From Conchocele bisecta (Eukaryota; Mollusca; Bivalvia; Lucinida; Thyasiridae): a stretch of DNA of 64,000 bases. Of the stretch, positions 32,301 through 44,333 are shown piece by piece. Both the position numbers and the translations under genes were made by a program. The notes under the pieces are model-generated. The model saw only the letters and a program-made list of their open reading frames with translations, was not told the DNA's origin and made no database searches. The DNA is taken from NCBI GenBank assembly GCA_029237695.1, contig CM055265.1:214784506-214848505 (forward strand). Direction: 5' to 3'. How positions within the stretch are numbered: the first letter of the stretch is position 1; every line of letters starts with the position of its first letter.

Positions 32301-35300
32301 GGGGTGGGGTGTTGTTTAAAGATTGTGTCAACATCCACTGTACACTGCGACTGAGAAGGTGCAATAAGCCAAACACAACACGGGGCTTATAGGGCGTTTG
32401 CGACCAGTGTAGATCCAGTTCAGCCTGTACATTCACACATTCTAAACAGGATCGGCACTTTTCGGCATTCCTTCAATAAAACATTAACATGCAATCGAGA
32501 TCGTATTTAGACTACAGGAGTGTTATATTTGATTATGACCTACACTAGTCACAAATCACACAAACCCCATTTCTCCAGTCACAGCCACATATAGGACCAA
32601 GCTTCGACGTAACCCCCATTTGACAAAACAACAATTTTCTTCTGGAAAACATCTTTAGTTTTTAACATCAAGTCCAAACATTTTCTATTTATTTGAAACA
32701 AGTCAGTAGGAAAATAGATTAGAAATAGTAAAGAATTCACTGTACATGTGAAAATTGAATATATACTTTTAATTCTTTTTATCTGTCAACGAACACAATA
32801 TGTGATTTAGTTATATTTTAGTATTCAAAAACAGTATTTACGGGAAAATAAGCGCGTGTACATACAAGTTACACAATTTTAGTCCTGCAATATAACATTC
32901 ATCCATGTATAAAAACAAATACATTAAGATTGGATTTTCGGAACTGTAGAAAGCACGCTGATGTGCACAGTTTATCTATTCTACCATGTCTGTCACATTG
33001 GACTCAACCAATCAGCTTGGCATAGGTGTGGCCTCGCGGATTCAATATACACCTGCCGCATTATTGTTGACATCCGTTTGAACGTAGCTTCACTGACTAG
33101 GACAGATCAACAAAATTAATTCAACCAATAAGCATAGAATAGGTGTGGATGTATTGAATTAAGAATACACCTGTCCCAAGATCCACTTCCCTATTTGCCT
33201 GCGGTCAAATCATCGGATAAGTTGTTTGCTATTAATGACATCCGGCAGCATCCGTTTGAACATAGCTACACACGCGTGTCACTGATTATTTCAACTCAAA
33301 ATTGTCAAAGCACAAGTATGCTGAAGTAACATTCTGCACGAAATGTTGGAGATTAGCATTTTGTAAAAAAATAATAGAAATACAAAATTTAATTTCGCAT
33401 TTTTTCTGGCTCTGCTCTGCTGTCTGTTTGACCGTGAATTACAACTGACTTCTGCACAGATAGTCGTCGCCGATGATTCCAACCAACATATAAATAATCC
33501 AAGTATAACTAGGCGAAGGAAAACATAACGATTAACGTATATATTAAACGACAAAAACGAAGAAATTATGCAACAAATATATGATGTCCGTAAATCCAAA
33601 CGATATTATATAAGAAACCTTAATCCACCAATCAGGTAAGCTGTTCTACTGCTACGTCATAGCAGTTATTTTTACAGCGCCACCTCGCGCCAGTAGGTCA
33701 CAGTAACAGGAGAGATAAGCAATTCATTGCATGGCTCTGTATAGGTGTCAGATAAGGTGCGATATGAGAAATCTCAATATCACGAAAAATAGAAACGGAC
33801 CGGAAATCGGTTATTAGGATCGCCGTTGTTGTTTTTAGCGCGGTTTGAAGAAAATAAGTGATAGTTTGTCATGTGACCTTTAACGTGACCACCGGTCACA
33901 TATTTTTTAACGAACAGAAATGGTAGTTTGTACTAAACGACCATTAATTGACAGGATGTCAATTTCTCCAGGTGAAATTAGCCTCAAGCGTGTGACAAAC
34001 AAAGGAAACAAATCCCCTGTCACTGTTAAAGTGACCTGAAACCTCGTTCTGATTCGTTCGTTTCCTTAGTGATTACTAAAGGGAATTAACTCATGGTCGC
34101 TTAGCACATGGGAACAATAGGACTGGTCGCTTAGCACATGGGAAAACATTGCGTATTTCACTCATTTAAAACAAATATTTTTTTTCGTTGTGCACAGAAT
34201 ACACAAGCATTTTTATGCCCCACCACGATAGTGGAGGGGGCATTTAGTGTTACCCTTGTCCGTCCGTCCCGTCCATCCTTCGACCGATCTGCTTCATATT
34301 TCATATACACATTGCTCTAATGGTCCTCTACCGCCCTGTGCCAAAGCCACGTTCGTCCTGCCCCCGCCAAGCCCAGGGTCAAGGTCACATACTTAGTGCT
34401 TCAAAAACTTTAACGCTCGGGTAAATATCTTATAATTTCTGTTTTCTTTCTTTACAGATCAGCTTCATACTTCATAAACACATTGCTCTAATGGTCCTAC
34501 TAACTGCCCTGTGCCAAATCCACGTTCGTCCTGCCCCCAGCCAAGCCCAAGCCCTGTACAAGGTCACATACTTACATGTATGCATTCAAAAACTTTAACG
34601 CTCGGGTCAAAGGTATACTTATATAATTCTGTTCCTTTCGCGGATCAGCTTCATACATAATATAGGCATTGCTCTAATGGTCCTCTACTGTCCTGTGCCA
34701 AATCCACGTTCGTCCTGCCCCCGCCAAGCCCAGGGTCAAGGTCACATACTTAGTGCTTCAAAAACTTTAACACTCGGGTAAATATCTTATAATTTCTGTT
34801 TTCTTTCACAGATCAGCTTCATACTTCATATACGCATTGCTCTAATGGTCCTCTACTGCCCTGTGCCAAATCCACGTTCGTCCTGCCCCCGCCAAGCCCA
34901 GGGTCAAGGTCACATACTTGGTGCTTCAAAATCTTTAATGCTCGGGTAAATATCTTATAATTTCTCTTCCCTTTCACGGATCAGCTTCATACTTCATATA
35001 CGCATTGCTCTAATGGTCCTCTACTGCCCTGTGCCAAATCCACGTTCGTCCTGCCCCCGCCAAGCCCATGGTCAATGTCACATACTTGGTGCTTCAAAAA
35101 CTTTAACGCTCGGGTAAATATCTTATAATTTCTGTTCCCTTTCACGGATCAGCTTCATACTTCATATACGCATTGCTCTAATGGTCCTCTACTGCCCTGT
35201 GCCGTCCGTCACAAAACTTAACAATTGTAAATTTCCTTTTAACTTCTCTTTCCCTTTGCGGAAATCTTTCATATTTTACCCGCCCCTTCTCTGACACTCA

Positions 35301-36431
35301 TACATCATTCTGCAACAAACCTACAACCCCCATTTATGCCAGGGGTGGGGTCAAGGTCACGGAACTTAGAAAACTTAGAAAAAAACGAAAACTTAACAAT
35401 TGTAAATTTCCTTTTAACTTCTCTTTCCCTTTGCGGAAATCTTTCATATTTTACCCACCCCTTTTCTGACACTCATACATCATTCTGCAACAAACCTATG
35501 ACCCCCATTTATGCCAGGGCTCAAGGTCACGGACTTATAAACTTAGAAAAAAAACTAAAATTTAACAAATGTAAATTTCCTTATAACTTCTCTTTCCCTT
35601 TGCGGAATGCAGTGATATTTTACCCGGCCCTTATCTGACACTCATACATCATTCTTCAACAAACCTACGACCCCCATTTATGCCAGGGGTTAAGGTCATG
35701 GACTTAGAATGTCTAGTTTGCTTTTTTCAACTGGAACCACCATCGCACTCTCCATATGTGCTGACATAGTCTTTTATCTGAAACTGATAGTATGCGAGCT
35801 GGAATTCATTCTAGGTCAGGGCTGACGTGGGGGGGTATTCCGTAAGTCCCCGCTTACTGACAAATCTAGTTTTTGTTTGTGTTAAGTGTTAAGAGAACAT
35901 TGTTCTAAGCGACCATGGTGTCTCCCAAGTTAATACAAATAAATACAGAGAATAAATAGTAATGTCTGTTAACATTTTAAGGAAACACCGTTATCGCCAC
36001 TGATATCAGTGTGGAAATTTACGTCTGATATAAAATGTATTATAATGTCAATCAATATGTGCGGTAATAGTGAATGAATGTTTATTTTGTCAGAAAATGT
36101 CTCAGATGATGTCTCTGAAATAAAGAACAGTTTGTGCCTACTGAGTGGGCATGTACATGTAAGTGCAACCTCTACAACAGCCACCCCTGGAAAGACACAA
36201 CATCGACTGTTGTAGACATGGATATTGTAAGACTTTTAGAACAGGTAGCAAGTTGATATTTTAGGTAGCAAATGTTCTACTTGCTACTGTTAATTTGAAC
36301 TCTGGCCACCTGTATGTGTGTGCATGTGTTCTCAGGTACGGAAGGTGGCTGCCAAGTGCCGGTGCTCGGACGACGTGAAGCGGATACGTGAAGGCACGTA
36401 CCTCGTGTTTGGCAAGGTCGTCATCATCAGG
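29263..36431 (+). CDS. GAS2-family gene, three internal exons (29263-29326, 30344-30479, 36336-36431)
   Basis: GAS2-family proteins link actin (CH domain) to microtubules (GAR domain). The joined exons encode about 98 residues: the last helix of the CH domain (VIMTLLELARLGYR), the conserved post-CH segment (YGLEPPSIIKIEKELE), a proline-rich linker, and the start of the GAR domain (VRKVAAKCRCS ... IREGTYLVFGKVVII). Phases fit: 2 bases end exon A and 1 base begins exon B; B to C is phase 0; C ends in phase 0. Earlier CH exons are upstream or outside, and the second GAR half (normally VRVGGGW) was not found before DHX33. GAS2 or a GAS2-like paralogue cannot be told apart here. Confidence 0.8.
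29355..29518. mobile_element. MITE F, truncated copy
   Basis: Starts ggggccgtttcactaaac, 28 bp after the exon A donor, and contains the 54-bp perfect palindrome centred on gctgcatatgcagc (29429-29482). The right terminal part is missing. Confidence 0.8.
29575..29985. mobile_element. MITE H, two adjacent copies
   Basis: 29575-29690 (partial) and 29722-29985. The larger copy has opposed ends: gtcgtctgctgtttattttc on the left and caacagcagacgacaat on the right, with tttgacagcactt motifs inverted about the centre. Confidence 0.7.
29986..30343. repeat. Local duplication in GAS2-family intron
   Basis: aaatagcatccacaactta and gtgtaatggacatacaca occur twice (near 29990 and 30185), about 195 bp apart. 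The acceptor for exon B is at 30342-30343 (attcgactag), with a weak pyrimidine tract. Confidence 0.6.
30344..30479 (+). CDS. GAS2-family exon B (post-CH segment and linker)
   Basis: 136 bp; the first G completes an arginine codon with exon A, then YGLEPPSIIKIEKELEREE and the proline-rich MEPSPPPKPK, ending NLDEE at a phase-0 donor gtatga. The EPP..hKhEKEhExE signature is characteristic of the segment after the CH domain in this family. Confidence 0.82.
30480..34213 (+). other. GAS2-family intron with dispersed MITE fragments, no exon seen
   Basis: Holds MITE G halves (30535-30620, 32388-32470, 32520-32600), a gtt microsatellite (30768-30787), a half copy of MITE M (31245-31460), a degenerate repeat with gcacaagcgaccacgtgc (31470-31690), and a diverged duplication at 33000-33260 (accaatcagc/accaataagc ... 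acacctg ... catccgtttgaac). Nothing looks like a coding exon. Confidence 0.55.
34214..35716 (+). mobile_element. T2: T-family element in the GAS2-family intron
   Basis: 5' end TATGCCCCACCACGATAG ... gtggagggggcatttag (hairpin), then gtccgtccgtcccgtcc. The core is five ~175-bp monomers homologous to T1 (aaaactttaacgctcggg, ctaatggtcctctactgccc, cagggtcaaggtcacat), then three ~165-bp monomers of another type (caacaaacctacgaccccc, atgccaggg). It ends tctag before TTTG; the usual 3' hairpin is not recognisable, so the 3' boundary is less certain. Confidence 0.65.
35717..36335 (+). other. Intron stretch with MITE M half copy
   Basis: 35945-36160 resembles the MITE M half at 49911-50131 in reverse (ends gcctactgagtgggcatg). 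The acceptor for exon C is ctcag at 36331-36335. Confidence 0.6.
36336..36431 (+). CDS. GAS2-family exon C (first half of GAR domain)
   Basis: 96 bp, phase 0 at both ends. VRKVAAKCRCSDD, then IREGTYLVFGKVVIIR, correspond to the Cys-containing start and the EGxYxxG-K-hhhIR strand of the GAR domain. Donor AGG|gtaggt. Confidence 0.8.
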
Positions 36432-36496
36432 GTAGGTAACTCTTCCCCTTTCTGTTACATTTAATCTTCACTGAATAATGTACCAGGCACATGATT

Positions 36497-36830
36497 GTAC
36501 GGAGCCACGCAGGGAACATGGAACACGCAATAACAATTTGTTTCCTCAATTTAACAATTCGTTCCCTTGAATTAGCAATTCGTTCACTCGATATAAAAAA
36601 TTGTTCCCATCAAATTAACAATTTGTTCCCACGATATAACAATTCGTTCCCACAAATTGTTAATTCGTGGGAACAAATTGTTAAATTGAGGGAACAAATT
36701 GTTAAATTGAGGGAACAAATTGTTGTGGGAACGAATTGTTAAATTGAGGGAACAAATTGTTATTTCCTGGGAACAAATTAATAAAAAAAAAAAATTCTAC
36801 GTCTGCTGCGGGGCTCCGTACGATTGTACA
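36497..36830. mobile_element. Palindromic element built of acaatttgttccc repeats
   Basis: Ends gtacggagccacgcag and ctgcggggctccgtac are inverted. The left arm has short direct repeats of acaatttgttccc/acaattcgttccc, the right arm the inverse gggaacaaattgttaaattg. About 65 bp past exon C; a MITE or foldback whose subterminal repeats amplified. Confidence 0.75.
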
Positions 36831-37130
36831 TATATTTTATCTGCCTGTTTCACAGTCAAATAATGACAATAACATTAGTTTCCATTGACTAGTTTGTCCC
36901 AAATTTCATGTTTTAATCATTACAAAATAGACCCAGTCCACCCACATTCACCTCATAATATCCTTTTATTTTTCTGTAAAATATTTGTTTCTGTGTGATA
37001 ACTTTAAGATACTTTTCATCAATTTATTTCACATTTCAGATTTCTAGATAAAATACAGAATTAGTTTAAAACTGGGTCGGGACCACACTTTATCACCTAA
37101 TTATCTCCTCAAAACATTGTAGATCCAGAT
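36831..37130. other. AT-rich spacer, no feature seen
   Basis: No exon, in particular nothing like the GAR second half, and no recognisable repeat. Confidence 0.5.
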
Positions 37131-39531
37131 GAGCCGGGTGGCTATTGTTTTGGACCGTCCGTCCGTCCGTCCGTCCGTCCGTCCGTCCGTCCGCCCGTCT
37201 GTCCGTCTGTCCGTCTGTCCGTCTGTCCGTCTGTCCGTCCGTCCGTCACACTTTTCGGTTAACCACTTTGTCACATGTCACAGTTTCTCAAACTGGCCAT
37301 AGCATCTACATAAGTTGCTTAATCGCTTCAATACTTCAACACTTCATTCATTGGTATGTGTGCCACACCTGCCTTTTCATAATTTATATGACCTTCGCCT
37401 TTTCACCTTCACCAGGTTACTTAAATGACTTAACAATTTTGGTTCACCAGTTCGTCACAGTTTCTCAAAATGGCCATATCATCTACATAAGTTGCTTAAT
37501 CGCTTCAATACTTCAACACTTCATTCATTGGTATATGTGCCACACCTGCCTTTTCAATAATTTATGACCTTCGCCTTTTCACCTTCACCAGGTTACTTAA
37601 ATGACTTAACAATTTTGGTTAACCAGTTCGTCACAGTTTCTCAAAATGGCCATATTATCTACATAAGTTGCTTAATCGCTTCAATACTTCAACACTTCAT
37701 TCATTGGTATGTGTGCCACACCTGCCTTTTCATAATTTATATGACCTTCACCTTTTGACCTTCACCAGGTTACTTAAATGACTTAACAATTTTGGTTAAC
37801 CAGTTCATCACAGTTTCTCAAAATGGCCATCATCTACATAAGTTGCTTAATCGCTTCAATACTTCAACACTTCATTCATTGGTATGTGTGCCACACCTGC
37901 CTCAGAGCTGCCAACTGTTACGATTTTTCCGTATTTGTTCCGGAAAATATGTTAGAAATACGGAAGTACGGATAACAATTAAAAAGTACGATTTTTAAAA
38001 AAATCAGCGCGGGAATATCTGGAAATAATAATTTCGTTTCACAATTCTGCCAATAAATCCTATTTTTTTATTTACCCGTAATCATACTCGCCGAGGCGCT
38101 TACCATTTTGATTCTTGTTGTGTAGTAATAGTAGTTTCAAGCGCTCAGCGATATTGATTTATTCATCACGTAAATTCATAAAATGTCTGCTCCAAAGCGT
38201 GCAGCCAACACATTTGGGTATTTTTTATCGAAAGAATTTAGGAGAACACATCAGTTTCATCAATGATACAGCGAGACATGGCCCAATTTGGTCCAGTCAA
38301 AGCGCGGTGATGAATTTGCGTCTTGCAAGCAGTGTAATTGTGATTTTTCGGTTGGTCATGGTGGCCGAAACGAGGGCCAAGGCTCTAAAAAAGTTAATTT
38401 ATGCATATAAGTGAGTACTGATTTGTGTTCCGGAAAACATATGTGGTGTTCCGGAAAATAGCCCCCTTTTCTCTCCATGTTCCTCATGTGACCGACATGG
38501 GGTTGGCAGCTCTGCTGCCTTTTCATAATTTATACGACCTTCGCCTTTTCACCTTCACCAGGTTACTTAAATGACTTAACAATTTTGGTTAACCAGTTCG
38601 TCACAGTTTCTCAAAATGGCCATATCATCTACATAAGTTGCTTAATCGCTTCAATACTTCAACACTTCATTCATTGGTATGTGTGCCACACCTGCCTTTT
38701 CATAATTTATATGACCTTCGCCTTTTCACCTTCACCAGGTTACTTAAATGACTTTAACAATTTTGGTTAACCAGTTCGTCACGGTTTCTCAAAATGGCCA
38801 TATCATCTACATAAGTTGCTTAATCGCTTCAATACTTCAACACTTCATTCATTGGTATGTGTGCCACACCTGCCTTTTCATAAATTTATATGACCTTCGC
38901 CTTTTCACCTTCACCGGTTACTTAAATGACTTAACAATTTTGGTTAACCAGTTTGTTACAGTTTCTCAAACTGGCCATATCATCTACATAAGTTGCTTAA
39001 TCGCTTCAATACTTCAACACTTTATTCATTGGTATGTGTGCCACACCTGCCTTTTCATAATTTTATAATGACCTTCACCTTTTGACCTTCACCAGGTTAC
39101 TTAAATGACTTAACAATTTTGGTTAACCAGTTTCGTCAGAGTTTCTCAAATGGCCATATCATCTACATAAGTTGCTTTAATCGCTTCAATACTTCAACAC
39201 TTCATTCATTGGTATGTGTGCCACACCTGCCTTTTCATAATTTATATGACCTTCGCCTTTTCACCTTCACCAGTTACTTAAATGACTTAACAATTTTGGT
39301 TAACCAGTTCGTCACAGTTTCTCAAAATGGCCATATCATCTACATAAGTTGCTTAATCGCTTCAATACTTCAACACTTCATTCATTGGTATGTGTGCCAC
39401 ACCTGCCTTTTCATAATTTATATGACCTTCGCCTTTTCACCTTCACCAGGTTACTTAAATGACTTAACCACTTTGTCACAGTTTCTCAAATATGCTGCAG
39501 GTGGCATCCGCGTTCGACAGACGCATTTCTT
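37131..39531 (+). mobile_element. P1: P-family satellite-core element, 5'-truncated
   Basis: Begins gagccgggtggctattg before a long gtccgtccg tract, lacking the tatgccaccgg start seen in P2. The core is about nine copies of a ~178-bp monomer (ttggttaaccagttcgtcac, cacttcattcattggtatg, accttcgccttttcacc). The 3' end is gcaggtggcatccgcg, then a TGCGT..ACGCA-type hairpin and TTTCTT. A hAT-derived element is nested at 37903-38514. Confidence 0.75.
37903..38514 (+). mobile_element. hAT-like non-autonomous element with a BED-type finger relic
   Basis: Terminal inverted repeats CAGAGCTGCCAAC ... GTTGGCAGCTCTG, flanked by CTGCCT on both sides (37897-37902, 38515-38520), a 6-bp duplication. Inside, a broken frame reads MSAPKRAANTFGYF, then after a shift SKRGDEFASCKQCNCDFSVG followed by HGGRNE, the Cys pair and HGG motif of the finger found at the N-terminus of some hAT-related transposases. 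The His partners are lost. 612 bp. Confidence 0.75.
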
Positions 39532-39671
39532 GTTGTCTGTATTTTTCAAATATTTTAAAACATACCCTTATCTGATTAATGGAATAGTTCAGAAATGAGC
39601 ATGGACTATCAATGCCAGACATTGAGGGGTGAAAGGGTTATTTCCACAACTGACCATGTCTGTACGGGCAC
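39532..39671. other. Short spacer
   Basis: Resembles degenerate MITE flanks (ctgattaatggaatagttc); no gene. Confidence 0.4.
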
Positions 39672-39902
39672 ATATGTGGCTGTGACTGGAGAAATCGGGC
39701 TTATAGGTTTTTCAACCGGTGTAGCTCCTGATCAAATAGCACACACCTGTCACCCTATTATGATCTATATTATTTGTTAAAAGCATGTCGTGTGTTTCAA
39801 TGATGAAATGACGACCAGTGCAAATCCTGATCACGGGCTGATCTGGATCTACACTGGTCGCCAAACCCATAAGCCCCATTTCTCTAGTCACAGCCACATA
39901 TT
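39672..39902. mobile_element. MITE G, full copy
   Basis: Ends tatgtggctgtgactggag and ctctagtcacagccacata are inverted; ~50 bp imperfect inverted repeats include gcttataggtttt and aaacccataagcc. Confidence 0.8.
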
Positions 39903-40087
39903 GTGACCTCTGGCTTTATTATTCAATAACTCCCGGTTGTAGCAGGTTAACCTCCTGTGTCCACGTGGAAGGGTTGGAGGCCACATTAGATTTAAATTTC
40001 ACACTTTCAGATGCTAAGGAATAGTTGTGAGCTGATGGTAAGGCTGTGTTATTGTTGTCCACTGTTGGCTTGGACAGACTGTTCTTA
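39903..40087. other. Spacer between MITE G copies
   Basis: No exon or repeat recognised. Confidence 0.4.
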
Positions 40088-40305
40088 TTTGTGGCTGTGA
40101 CTGGAGAATTGGGGCTTATGGAATTTGTGACCAGTGTAGGCTCCGGATGAAATAGCACAGTCCTGTAGCCTGATAGTGATCTATATTGCTTGTTATAAGC
40201 ATGATGGGTGCTTTATTTATGGTATGGTGAACAGTGCAGAACCTGATAAGAGCTGCACTGGTCGCAAAGCACATAAACCCCATTTCTCCAGTCACAGCTA
40301 CATAT
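40088..40305. mobile_element. MITE G, full copy
   Basis: Starts gtggctgtgactggagaat, ends ccagtcacagctacatat. Confidence 0.8.
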
Positions 40306-40439
40306 TGTATCCCAGTGTAATCATATATACATACTTTTGCTGGCTGAAAAGTCTATGTATAGCTACTTTATCCATTAAATTTATGTTGCGCCACACATTT
40401 TAACAAGCCCAGTTGATGGTGGGCGGTCATACATGTCTG

Positions 40440-43400
40440 TTGTGAATCAAATCATATCCAGTGGAGAATTCATCTTTTACCAGGAGTCCCACACAAAGGT
40501 GACTCCATCTTTACTGCGATGCCCACCCAAATGTGAATCCATCTTTACTGCGATGCACACCCAAATATGAATCCATATTTACTGTGATTCACACCCAAAT
40601 ATGAATCCATATTTACTGGGATGCACACCCAAATATGAATCCATATTTACTGGGATGCACACCCAAATATGAATCCATCTTCTTTGTTGTGCTGCACAGC
40701 CAAATATGAATCCATATTTACCGGGATTCACCCCAATGGTGAATCCACCTGTACCTAATCCATCTTTACTGGGATTCACAACAAAACATGAATCCTTATT
40801 TACTGGGTTTACACCCAAAGGTGAATCCAACTTTACTTGGATTCATACCCAAAGTTGAATCCATCCTTACAGGTATTCACACCCAAAGATGAATCAATCT
40901 TTATTGGGATTTACACCCAAAGGTGAATCCAACTTTACTGGGATTCGCACCCAAATGATGAATCCACCTTTACTGGGATGCACACCCAAATGATGAATCC
41001 ACCTTTACTGGGATTCACACCCATCCAAATGATGAATCCACCTTTAATTGGATTCACACCCAAATGATGAATCCACCTTTACTGGGATTCACACCCACCC
41101 AAATGATGAATCCACCTTACTGGGATTCACACCCAAACCGAATGAATCCACTCTTACGGGATAACACCCGAAGAATCCAATCCAACTTTACTGGGATTCA
41201 CACCCAATGGTGAATCCATTTTTACTGGGAGTCACACCCAAAGGTGAATCCAATTTTACTGGGATGCACACCCAAATGATGAATCCAACTTTACTGGGAT
41301 TCACACCCAAATAATGAATCAACCTTTACTGGGATTCACACCCAAGATGAATCCATCTTTATTGGGATTTTCACACCAAAGGTGAATCCAACTTTACTGG
41401 GATTTCGCACCAAATGATGAATGAATCCACCTTTACTTGGATTCACACCCAATGATGAATCCCATTCCACTTTTTTATTCGGGATTCACACCCACCCAAA
41501 TGATGAATCCACCTTTACTTGGATTCACACCCAAATGATGAATCCACCTGTTTTACTGGGATTCACACCCACCCAAATGATTGAATCCACCTTTACTGGG
41601 ATTCACACCCAAATGATGAATCCACTCTTACTGGGATTATTCACACCCGAAGATGAATCCATCTTTACTGGGATTCACACCCAATGGTGAATCCATTTTT
41701 TTTATACTGGGAGTCACACCCAAAGGTGAATCCAATTTTTACTGGATGCACACCCCAAATGATGAATCCAACTTTACTGGGATTCACACCCAAATAATGA
41801 ATCAACCTTTACTGGGATTCACACCCAAAGATGAATCCATCTTTATTGAGATTTACACCCAAAGGTGAATCAACTTTACTGGGATTCACACCCAAATGAT
41901 GAATCCACCAATTTTACTTGGATTCACACCCAAATGATGAATCCACCTTTATTGGGATTCACACCCACCCAAATGATGAATCCACCTTTACTTGGATTCA
42001 CACCCAAATGATGAATCCACCTTTACTGGGATTCACACCCACCCAAATGATGAATCCACCTTTACTGGGATTCACACCCAAATGATGAATCCACTCTTAC
42101 TGGGATTCACACCCGAAGATGAATCCATCTTTACTGGGATTCACACCCAATGGTGAATCCATTTTTACTGGGAGTCACACCCAAAGGTGAATCCAATTTT
42201 ACTGGGATGCACACCCAAATGATGAATCCAACTTTACTGGGATTCACCAACCCAAATAATGAATCAACCTTTACTGGGATTCACACCCAAAGATGAATCC
42301 ATCTTTTACTGGGATTCACACCCAATGGTGAATCCATCTTTACTGGGAGTCACACCCAAATGATGAATCCAACTTTACTGGGATTCACACCCAAATAATG
42401 AATCAACCTTTACTGGGATTCACACCGAAGATGAATCTATCTTTACTGGGATTCACACCCAATGGTGAATCCATCTTTACTGGGAGTCGCACCCAAAGGT
42501 GAATCCAACTTTACTGGGATGCCACACTCAAATGATGAATTCAATTTTACTGAGAGTCGCACGCAAAGGTGAATCCAACTTTACTGGTAATGCATACTCA
42601 AATGATGAATTCAATTTTACTGGGAGTCGCACCCAAAGGTGAATCCAACTTTACTGGGATGCACACTGAAATGATGAATCTAATTTTACTGGGTTTACAC
42701 CAAAATGATGAATCCACCTTTACTGGGATTCACACCCAAATGATGAATTCACCTTTACTGGGATTCACACCCAAATAATGAATCCACTTTTACTGGGATT
42801 CACACCCGAATATGAATCCATCTTTACTGGGAGTCACACCCAAAGGTGAATCCAACTTTACTGGGATGCACACCCAAATGATGAATCCACCTTTACTGGG
42901 ATTCACACCCAACGATGAATCCATCTTTACTGGGATTCACACCCAAAGGTGAATCCAACTTTACTGGGATGCACACTCAAATGATGAATCCAATTTTACT
43001 GTGTTTACACCAAAATGATGAATCCACCTTTACTGGGATTCACACCCAAATGATGAATTCACCTTTACTGGGATTACACACCCAAATGATGAATCCACTT
43101 TTACTGGGATTCACACCCAAATATGAATCCATCTTTACTGGGAGTCACACCCAAAGGTGAATCCAACTTTACTGGGATGCACACCCAAATGATGAATCCA
43201 ACTTTACTGGGATTTACACCCAAATGATGAATCCACCTTTACTGGGATTCACACCTGAAGATGAATCCATCTTTACTGGGATTCACATCCAATGGTGAAT
43301 CCATCTTTACTGGGAGTCACACCCAATGGTGAATCCATCTTTACTGGGAGTCGCACCCAATGGTGAATCCATCTTTACTGGGAGTCACACCCAATGGTGA

Positions 43401-43555
43401 ATCCATCTTTACTGGGATTCACACCTGAAGGTGAATCTATCTTCACTGGGTTGCATACACGAAGATGAATCCATCATACCCAAAGGTGAATCCATCTTTA
43501 CTGGGATTCACACCCGAAGATGAATCCATCTTTACTGTGATTCACACCTAGCCTC
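40440..43555 (+). repeat. Minisatellite, ~37-40-bp unit, about 80 copies
   Basis: Units alternate between forms such as gaatccatctttactggg with attcacacccaaaggt, and aatgatgaatccaccttt with gggatgcacaccc. Variant blocks recur in the same order (41370-41880 and 41900-42330), suggesting segmental duplication inside the array. The many short frames starting MNP or MMN are repeat artefacts. Confidence 0.9.
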
Positions 43556-43618
43556 AAGTCCGGTGTGGTAAGTACTCTGTACACCAGATCAGAATATCTG
43601 TGACTCAATTAGTGTACA

Positions 43619-43860
43619 AATGTGGCTGTGACTGGAGAAATGGGGCTTATCGGATTTGTGACTAGTGTAGCTTCTGATCAAATAGCACATCTTGTAGCCT
43701 GATAATGATCTATATTGCTTGTTAGAAGCATGGAGGGTGTTTCATTGAAGGAATTGGACGAACAGTGTAGTTACTGATCAGACTGTGCGGATGCACAGGC
43801 TGATCTGGATCTACACTGGTCGCAAAACCTTAAGCTCCATTTCTCCAATCAGAGCCACAA
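43619..43860. mobile_element. MITE G, full copy
   Basis: Starts tgtggctgtgactggag; ends atttctccaatcagagcc. Confidence 0.8.
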
Positions 43861-44115
43861 TTTATGACTACACAATGTGAAATATTAGTATATTTTGTGG
43901 CAGTAAATTGTGTGAGGAAATACTTATACATGGGCTTCGGGCTGAAAAAATGGACCAAGAGGCATGTGCAGCCAGCATAGACCGAGATCAGCCTATGCTG
44001 GTCAACATTCCATCGATTGAACAAATCTTGTAAGGTACATTTTTTCTGCCAGTGACCCATATTTGTCAGTCGAGAGGTATGGATAACCAGAGAACAATAT
44101 AAACTGTACCATCCT

Positions 44116-44333
44116 GGGCGCCGTTTCACTAAACTTTGTATGGTTAAAATGTTCGTAGGTGCAAAATTATGATTGTCTATATATTTCACATTAACAATGT
44201 TTTTTTTGTAAACAATTATTGGATTTAAATTTATTGAGCAATAAATGTAAATCCATCAATTGAAATTTCCAGACGATCCCAAATTTGCACTTATGAACAT
44301 TTTAGTCGTACAAAGTTTAGTGAAACGCCCCCC
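44116..44333. mobile_element. MITE F, full but diverged copy
   Basis: Ends gggcgccgtttcactaaac and gtttagtgaaacgcccc are inverted; the central palindrome is shortened to atttattgagcaataaat. Confidence 0.8.

Noticed and set aside
37131..37260. Next GAS2-family exon starting at tgtag|ATCCAGATGAGC
   Set aside because: The acceptor-like sequence leads straight into a P-family element 5' region (gagccggg...ttttggaccgtcc) also present at 50150; no GAR-domain sequence follows.
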